From Mycteria americana (lineage: Eukaryota; Chordata; Aves; Ciconiiformes; Ciconiidae): a stretch of 64,000 nucleotides of DNA. Positions 56,810-64,000 of the stretch are shown here, one piece after another. A model generated the notes under the pieces. That model saw only the letters and a program-made list of their open reading frames with translations. It made no database searches and had not been told where the DNA came from. Both the position numbers and the translations under genes were made by a program. Positions within the stretch are counted from its first letter, which is position 1, and every line of letters begins with the position of its first letter. The DNA lies in NCBI RefSeq assembly GCF_035582795.1, contig NC_134365.1:73947635-74011634 (forward strand). Reading direction: 5' to 3'.

Positions 56810-58010
56810 AGGAAAGCACCGAGCCGTTCGCTCTGATGACCGAAGGGCAGCTGAGGACGCCCGGCCACCCGGCCCGGGCGCTGCTGGCTGGCCCCTTGCC
56901 GAGCAGCAGCAGACCCCCGCGGGGCAGCGCTGGGTGCCCCCGCAGGGTTACGCCAGGCGGAGGGAGGGTTGCGGGTAGGGAGAGGAGCACCTCAGAAACA
57001 TCAGCTCCATGTTCATCGTCACACCAGGGTCTAAATTATACTTTTAGTATTGCGTCCAAAACCGGGGGGAGGGGGGGAGGCCTGGGGAAAATGCAGTCTC
57101 GCACATTTCCGTGTTTCTTTTCTCCCGATTTCCGGTTAAGGAATGAGGAAAGGCCTGGATGTGTTTTTTCTTTTCTTGAATTTTTATCATAACTATTTCC
57201 TATCTGTTCTCTTTGATCCCTTGACAAAGTCCATCAAAATCCTCCAGCGTTCAGGCCCGCGACGTCCTCGCCCCGGCAAGGGGAGAAAGATGAAACTCGA
57301 AATTAAAAAAACAAAACAAAACCAAACCCAAAAGCTCCACAGCGGAAAAAGCTGTTTTCTGACTCACCCACCCCGCCCCGACCGTGCCCTGACCCCGCGG
57401 GAGGGGCGCCCCGCCAGCGAAGGAAGTTTGGGCGCTACCGCGCGCCGTAGGCGGAGCGCCGCCGCCGCTGCCGCCTTGCGCGCTCTAGCGAGGCCGCGGC
57501 GGTGAGAAATCGCCCCCGTGGGTGAGCGGCGATTTGTTTTTCCTTCGTCGCCGGCGTGCTCGGGAGCAGGCGGGGAAATGGCGGCTGCCCTCGGCGTTGC
57601 GCGGAGTCGGTTCGTGGTAGTGGGCGGAGGAATCGCAGGGGTTACCTGTGCGGAGAAGGTAAGGGCCGGGACCCGTCTGCCCGCCTCGCGCATGCGCGCG
57701 CCCCCAGCCGCCGGAGACACCCCCCCTCCCCCCGCGCCATGTTGGCCCCAACGCCGGCCTCGGCCCTCCCGGCTCGGCTCCGGCAGGGGCGGCGGGTCAT
57801 GTCAGCCGGTGAGGCCGGGGCTTGACCCTTGGGCTCCCGGGGGGGGCTCGCTGGCCCCATAGCGTTATGGCAGCTGCGGCGTGGCAGGGCCTGTAGGCAG
57901 GTGATGCGGCGTGCGGGCCTGTGTAACTGCGTGTGCGCGCTGAACTCGGCCAGCCGAACGCTGCGTGAAACCGGCCTGCGCGACTGTGGGGACCGCTCAG
58001 GTATTTGTGC
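56810..58010 (+). promoter_or_regulatory. PYROXD1: CpG island and promoter region of PYROXD1
   Basis: High GC and CpG density begins about 750 bases before the start codon and continues into intron 1, densest at 57340-57830. No TATA box is obvious near the first exon, as is usual for housekeeping island promoters. The transcription start cannot be fixed from sequence. Confidence 0.8.
57578..57658 (+). CDS. PYROXD1: PYROXD1 coding exon 1
   Basis: Encodes the first 27 residues of pyridine nucleotide-disulphide oxidoreductase domain-containing protein 1, a class I flavoprotein reductase in nucleus and cytoplasm (about 500 residues in human). The sequence MAAALGVARSR is followed by FVVVGGGIAGVTCAEK. 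GGGIAG is the dinucleotide-binding GxGxxG loop of the FAD Rossmann fold. The start is the first ATG in frame; the frame is open upstream but with no ATG (only GTG at 57518). The context aaATGg has a G at +4. Splice donor is AAG|gtaagg after codon 27, phase 0, joining exon 2 in register. Confidence 0.96.
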
Positions 58011-58132
58011 TTACTTAGAGGCAGAAGTGCTTTCAGGGTCAAGCTATGAACTTCTGTAGAAACACTTCATTAGATTCATATGGTAATTGCATAGATATTC
58101 TCATGTATACAGTCATTACATATTCTGTCCTA

Positions 58133-58149
58133 CCCCCCCCCCCCCCCCC
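58133..58149. repeat. Poly-C tract (17 C)
   Basis: Uninterrupted C run in PYROXD1 intron 1; length may vary. Confidence 0.9.
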
Positions 58150-59352
58150 ATTTTTTACAAATGTATTGTCCCTCTTAAGGAAAAAAAAAAGAAAAAAACA
58201 GCCCCAGGGAAGAAATGTTGTTATATAACAATAGTTATCTGTCTAGAAATATTTCTCAAGAGGTTAAAACTGTCCTGCAGATAACCTGATAAGGGCTTAC
58301 GACCGCTTCATAAACAGAGGATTAAAACTTTGTAACTTGGCATTCTGTATGCTAGTCAAGAGGTCAGAAACTTGAAGGAGCGCTGCATGCATTATTCCTC
58401 ATAGCCATAAAGGATTGTACTACAGCTAAGGTGAAGGTTGCTATGATGTGCTTCTTTTTATAAAAATATTGCTCTGTTTTTACTAGATCCATGTTTAGGG
58501 CTGTACACCTGTGGAGATTGTCCAATCTCTTCAGCTTTCCATGAGCTCAAGCTCTCAAAATAAATTTGTTTGTTTCTTGGTTTCAAGGTTTTTGGTGTTT
58601 TTAAAGTAACAGTAACTGGAGGGAATTTTGTACCTATAATGTGGGATGAAATGATGTGCATATTAGTTCAGTGAAGAATATTTTATCTGTTAAAACTACA
58701 AAGCAGTGTAAAGACTGTTTCAGATGCATTTGCTCTCTGGTGATGAAGTGATACTATTTCATTTCTGACATACTGTATAAACCACATGCAGACTACATTA
58801 CAAAAAAATGTTGATACTGTTCTCCATCTTTATGGAATTGGTTTGTTTCTACCATTTACCATTTGAGGTTTTTTTCCTTTTATTCATCGTTAAAGTAAAA
58901 CGTGGGCTCTGGTACTACAAACACTTAAATGCTATATTAGAATGAATAATCCCTTAAAAGTTGATAACTAGTTAAACTATTCACATAATTAAGGCTCTTG
59001 TGTATCCTTATGTGCTTGCAAGAGTAAGATTTGGGTCAATATTTAATATTCACAGAGACTTTATATGTTTTCCTGGAAGTAATTTAGAATTATCTCTAAT
59101 TTCTATGATCCTGTTTCACAATACAGTTATTTCCAATATATATTGGATGTCTGTAATCTTTTAAGATTGCTATAAAAGGGACTAAAATGTATTGTTTTCT
59201 TGAAAATGCTTTCTGCTGTGTTAGTGCCACAGAGTTCGTGCTTTGTTTTCTTCCAAAGCTCACAGAGAGTGCCACTTACTGCTGTAATTTATGCCTCATT
59301 TTTTATGCTCTCTCCTTTCCCTCACCATTATTTTTTTCCTGGAAAACTTAAA

Positions 59353-59919
59353 TGTTGTGGTTTAGCCCCAGTCAGCAATTAAGTACCACACAGCTGCTCG
59401 CTCACCCTTCCCACCCCCTGGTGGGATGGGGGAGAGAATTGGAAGAGCAAAAGTAAGAAAACTTGTGGGATGAGATAAGAAGTTTAATAATTGGAACAAC
59501 AACAACAAAATTGTAATGAGAAGGAAAACAATGAGAGAGCGAGAGAAGAACAAAACCCAGGGGGAAAAAACAGGTGATACAACTGCTCACCACCCGCCAA
59601 CTGATGCCCAGCCAGTCCCCGAGCAGCAATTGCTGCCCCCCAGCCAACTCCCCCCAGTTTATACACTGAGCATGACTCCATATGGTATGGAATAGCCCCT
59701 TGGCCAGTTTGGATCAACTATCCTGGCTGTGCCCCCTCCCAGTTTCTGGTGCACCTGGCAGAGCATGGGAATCTGAAAAGTCCTTGACCAGTGTAAACAC
59801 CACTTAGCAACAACTAAAAGGTCAGTGTGTTATCAATATTCTCATACTAAAATCCAAAACACGGCACTATACCAGCTACTAGGAAGAAAATTAACTCTAT
59901 CCCAGCCGAAACCAGGATA
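59353..59919 (-). mobile_element. LTR family A, solo LTR in PYROXD1 intron 1
   Basis: 567 bp, full length against 51491-52058, beginning tgttgtggtttagcccc and ending cagccgaaaccaggata. Flanks ttaaa (59348-59352) and ctaaa (59920-59924) form a 5-bp duplication with one mismatch. Its sense strand is opposite to the gene. Confidence 0.87.
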
Positions 59920-60709
59920 CTAAATCAGATTCTTATGTGATGACAGAGACTTGCCTCTTTTTCTCATGTCTCAGTCCTGCAGGAAGCACAGTTAGCAGTG
60001 ACTATTAGTGGTCTTCTAGCATACCCTTTAATTCACCAAGGCCTTTAAAAGTGGCACTGTGTGTTCTGGAAGGATTTGTGTGTCATGCACCCATAGCTGG
60101 GGGCATGCTTTAAATAAAAGAGGAAGATTGAACACAATTTTTCTCAGTCCTGGTTTTGAGCAAGTACAATTCTGTGAAATGTAGTGGCAATAAACAACTT
60201 GTCCATCCATATTGCATTTTGGGTATGCATTATGTGATGTCTTGTAGTTTCGACTTCTCAGGCAGCTATCTAAGAACAGTCATTGCATCAGGTCTGTCTC
60301 AAAAAAAATCACATATAGTTACTTTTTGAGTACATTTTGAAATATTCTGACAAAATTTTTTAAAAGCTGAATTTTTCTTAAAAGCTTGAGTTAGATTTAT
60401 TTTCTCTGTCACAAAATGTTTCATGTCTTATGTAATTTCTGCCTTTCATGCTTACATTGCAGCATCTCCTTCTGGATTGTGATGACTTGCACATTTCCAT
60501 AGGCATGGATAAACCTAATATTCTGTCTGGCAGATTTCTAATTTTAGTATTTTAAAAGGTAAAGAAATGCAATGGCCTTAATAATACTGAATGAAAGTTT
60601 CAAACAACCATTAAATCTTAATGAGAGGGCAGGTGTAAACATTGAGCATAAGTGATGCAAAGTACATGATGTCAGTCTTAAAATTTCGGGTACCTCTGAT
60701 GACTATTAC

Positions 60710-61625
60710 ATAGAATCACAGAATAGTTTGGGTTGGAAGGGACCTTTAAAGATCATCTAGTTCCAAACCCCCTGCCATGTGTAGGGACATCTTCCTGTAG
60801 ATCAGGTTGCTCATAGCCCCATCCAACCTGACCTGGAACAACTCCAGTGATGGGGCATCCACAGCTTCTCTGAGCAACCTGTTCCAGGGTCTCACTACTA
60901 TTCTTTACTGCAGCAGTAAAGAATTTCTTACTTATACGTAATCTAAATCTACCCTCTTCCAGTTTAAAACTGTTAACCCCTTGTCCTGTCGCTACAGGGC
61001 CTGGTAAAAGTCTCTCTCCATCTTTCCTGTAGGCCCCCTTTACATATTGAAAGGCCACAATAAGGTCTCCCTGGAGCCTTCTCTTCTCCAGGCTGAACAA
61101 CCCCAACTCTCTCAGCCTGTCCTCATTGGAGAGGTCTTCCAGCCCTCCGACCATTTACCGTGGCCCTACTCTGGACCTGCTCTAACAGGTCCATGTCTGT
61201 CTTGTCCTGGGGGCCCCACAGCTGGATGCAGTATTCCAGGTGGGGTCCCTTGACCTGCTGGCCATACTTCTTTTTACGCAGCTCAGCGTACGATTGGCTT
61301 TCTGGGCTGTAAGTGCATGTTGACAGCCCTTATCTGATATTTCATAAACCAGGATCCTCAAGTCCTTCTCTGCAGGGCTGCTCTCAATCCATTCATCCCC
61401 CAGTCTGTACTGACAACTGTTGATTGCCCCGATCCAGGTGCAGGGCTTTGGCCTTGTTTAACTTCATGAGGTTCACGTGAGCCCACTCATCAAGCCTGTC
61501 AGGGTCCTTCTGGATGGCATCCCTTCCCTCTAACTAATCAACTGCACCACTTAACTTGGTATTATCTGTAAACTTGCTGAGGGTGTACTCAATCCTACTA
61601 TCTGTCATTGATAAAGATACTGAAC
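60710..61625 (-). mobile_element. CR1 LINE fragment in PYROXD1 intron 1
   Basis: CR1 3' end at about 60710 (tagaatcacagaatagtttgg, reverse of the tail), continuing through the ORF2 C-terminus ([27 protein letters not shown]) to the region just after FADD, where it is truncated. Several indels; antisense to the gene. Confidence 0.92.
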
Positions 61626-62673
61626 ATGATCACATGCTTTCCATAGCATTCTGTAGTTTTTCTGAGGCTTATTAGATACAGCTGGGAGCAACTGCTGCAG
61701 TGCCGTATGTTACATGTCAACCTTTCTTCCCATTGTCTGTCAATACAAAGCCTATGGGTACAACATGTGTGAAACACATGTTAGGGATTCATGCTATAAA
61801 GTGTGGATTACATGAAGTTTTACATAGCCTCGTTAAATTCATTTGTATTTGCTGAGGGTATGAGCAGGTGAATCTCCCTTGAACCAGCAACAAGGTTTCA
61901 CCACTTTCACCTTCAGAATACTATGTTGCTCCTGTCTGAGGTGCAGGAATACCTGCTAGTCCATTTATAACTCGGTTGCTCATATACAACATGAAATGTG
62001 CTTCTTGGTGGCTTATACAACTCTTCTGTTCATCTGTAGAATGCTGGTGACAAGGAACCCTGGCTTTTGTCTGTACCTCAGAGACAAGTGGTTTGTACTT
62101 GACAGAGCTGATTTCTTTTCTGTGGCAGAGCAATGCACATTTAAATTGGGAATTCTTCACTTTGTCTTGGGGCCTGTAAAAGTCTTGTATTGCTTAGTAG
62201 CACTCTGAAGGTGATAATCCGTTTATCAGTTCATTAAATAACGTTTAAAATAGCCAATAGGAATTGGCATTTCCTCTGTCAAAACGACATCTGTGAACAA
62301 TTAGTCACTACTATGCAACAAAAAAAGTACGTCCAGCAACTGGATGTCTCCAGAAATCACATGATCATAGTGTGTTCCTAGAATTGGCCTTTAGAATACT
62401 GTAAGAATAGCCTGTTCAGTAGTCATTTATACTATGGCTGCAGTTCTTGAAGATATATTTGTCTGTGAATGAATTAAAATCTTGGGTCTCCAAATTCTGT
62501 TCATTTCAGTTGTTATCCTTCCATAATCTTGAAGTGGTGTTTATCCAATAGGATTCTACAAGACTAAAGTAATGTAGTAACATATATTACTTTTCACCAA
62601 TAATTTTATTGTCTTAAAGTCAAAATCTATTGATGACTGTATTCACTCATTATGATTTCTGTTTCTTTACAAG

Positions 62674-62754
62674 CTGGCCACAGAATTCCCATCAGAAGAC
62701 ATTTTTTTAATGACAGCTTCTCCAGTTATAAAAGCTGTAACAAATTTCAAACAG
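62674..62754 (+). CDS. PYROXD1: PYROXD1 coding exon 2
   Basis: 27 codons reading [20 protein letters not shown] then AVTNFKQ, closely matching the start of human PYROXD1 after its FAD-binding loop. This covers the end of the first alpha helix and second beta strand of the Rossmann fold. The acceptor is tttctttacaag and the donor CAG|gtaaga. Both junctions are phase 0, so exon 1 and exon 2 join cleanly. The remaining exons lie beyond the window. Confidence 0.96.
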
Positions 62755-64000
62755 GTAAGAGACACTTAATTTTTCTTATGGTCAGACCTCTTCAGAAGTT
62801 TGTATATGTACAGATAATTGAGAACCTAATCCTGAAAATGCTTATGATTTTGAACTTGTTTTCACATTAGTGTGACTGCAGTGGTAAGTGTTAGTAGGAC
62901 TGATGAGATATTTTATAGTGATTCATAATTATTAGTAATTGGTGAATATATTCACAACATTCAAGCAAAGGTTAAACTGGGTACTTCCATGGCTGAAGTA
63001 TTTTCTAAGTTATTGAAGCTTTATCTCACTGCTTTGTTAATGGGTATGCTCCATTTTAAGCACTGAAAATGGTAGCTGTGGAATAAATTGCTTAAGAAAC
63101 TTAGTCTTGCTAGTGGTTCGTATATACAGTAGTGTGAATTTTGGGCAGAAACAGACTTCTGACAAGTAACGAAAAAAGGGATAGCCTTCTGTGAAATTGC
63201 CTGCAGCTTTATCTACATCTCCAGCAGCTGGTGATTCAATTACCTCTTTTCTTCTCATTTGAAAAAGAAAATAAAATCCTTGCATGAGTTCAGATTTCTG
63301 GCTAGTAGGTTCATTAAGCTAGTTTCGCAGACGTACTGAGATCTTGGAAGGCACTGCTCTTTTTCCCACTCTGAGGGAACTTCAGACTCTACCATAGGGC
63401 ATGGAAAGAGTTGGAGACTGGATTGCACAGAACTCAGGACGCAAAGCTGCCAGCCAGTAAGAAGTTAGGTTTTACCTCTCAGGGAAAGTTAAGACACCTA
63501 GAGCTGGGCTTCCACCTGGTGTTTACATTCATGACTCTCTTTGTGAAAGTTGGTATCTAACAGGTGAGGCATGTCTCACAACAAGTAAAGAAAGACCACT
63601 CTGTGGTTTATCTGACAGCCTGGTTTTAACATAATTCTTCTTGGTGTATGAATGCCTGATTCAAATCACTACAGGGGGGAAATAAAGCATAGAGAGATTT
63701 GAACAGCAGTTATTTGCATTTAGTGGCTATAATTGGTTATCAGCATCTCTTCCTTGTTGCACTGTGGTTTTTGTCCAGGGCTAATGGAATACTCATAACT
63801 TAGCTGAGAGACTGAGAGCTCTATGTGAGACTGATAGAGTAACACCCAACTAAAGAATAGCTTCTGAGTTTGAGAGTGCTGACAGTAGGGTCATGAGTAT
63901 CCAGGAAAGACGCTTACACATTGTAGAGATGTGAAGTCTGTAATTCACATCAGCAGAAGTTTCAGTATCTGAAGAATAAGGGAATAGCTAAAGAGTATTT
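62755..64000 (+). other. PYROXD1: PYROXD1 intron 2, partial
   Basis: The next human-like exon (beginning near ISKILEE) was sought and is not present before the window end, so this is taken as intron. Nothing else recognised. Confidence 0.7.

Larger units (their letters stand above)
57659..62673 (+). other. PYROXD1: PYROXD1 intron 1
   Basis: A 5,015-bp intron from gtaagg to tttctttacaag. It contains a 17-base C run (58133-58149), a solo LTR and a CR1, both antisense to the gene. No other exon was recognised in it. Confidence 0.88.

Noticed and set aside
57518..57577. Possible N-terminal extension of PYROXD1
   Set aside because: The frame is open but the only upstream start-like codon is GTG; the first ATG at 57578 gives the expected short N-terminus before the FAD motif.
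62755..64000. PYROXD1 exon 3
   Set aside because: No stretch encoding an ISKILEE-like start behind an acceptor was found before the end.

Overview
The window is avian nuclear DNA. Two vertebrate genes are recognisable by exon: the last coding exon of IAPP (islet amyloid polypeptide/amylin, + strand, 859-1048) and the first two coding exons of PYROXD1 (+ strand, 57578-57658 and 62674-62754). IAPP followed by PYROXD1 on the same strand is the order known from vertebrates such as human. The abundant CR1 retrotransposons, with 3' ends made of short direct repeats, and several LTR families common in bird genomes point to a bird; I cannot name the species.

Layout. 1-1320: end of IAPP. 1321-27100: mostly AT-rich intergenic DNA with homopolymers, one short CR1 (18.4 kb) and an unclassified GC-rich block (22.65-23.6 kb). 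27.1-28.45 kb: an ERV-L-like LTR running into a CpG island. 29.4-52.4 kb: a dense transposon nest. 52.5-54.8 kb: remains of an ERV-L-like provirus (RT end, integrase, 3' LTR). 56.8-58.0 kb: the CpG-island promoter of PYROXD1, followed by exon 1, a 5 kb intron holding an antisense LTR and a CR1, exon 2, and intron sequence to the window end.

The nest can be read in layers. An old minus-strand CR1 (here CR1-e, 31489-49205) was entered by a second CR1 (CR1-d), which was entered by a third, young CR1 (CR1-c). LTRs later landed in each, several with clear target-site duplications. Recombination between the ORF1 regions of CR1-c and CR1-d then apparently produced a head-to-tail tandem duplication of 3,179 bp whose two copies are almost identical. 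The 5' end of CR1-e abuts a degenerate family-B DNA polymerase of the Maverick/Polinton (adintovirus-like) type at 49206-49987, an unusual find in a bird. Two sequence blocks flanking the nest occur in mirrored order and inverted orientation (29.46-30.80 versus 51.30-52.35 kb).

Only IAPP and PYROXD1 are supported as host genes. All other substantial coding signals are transposon-derived or low-complexity artefacts.
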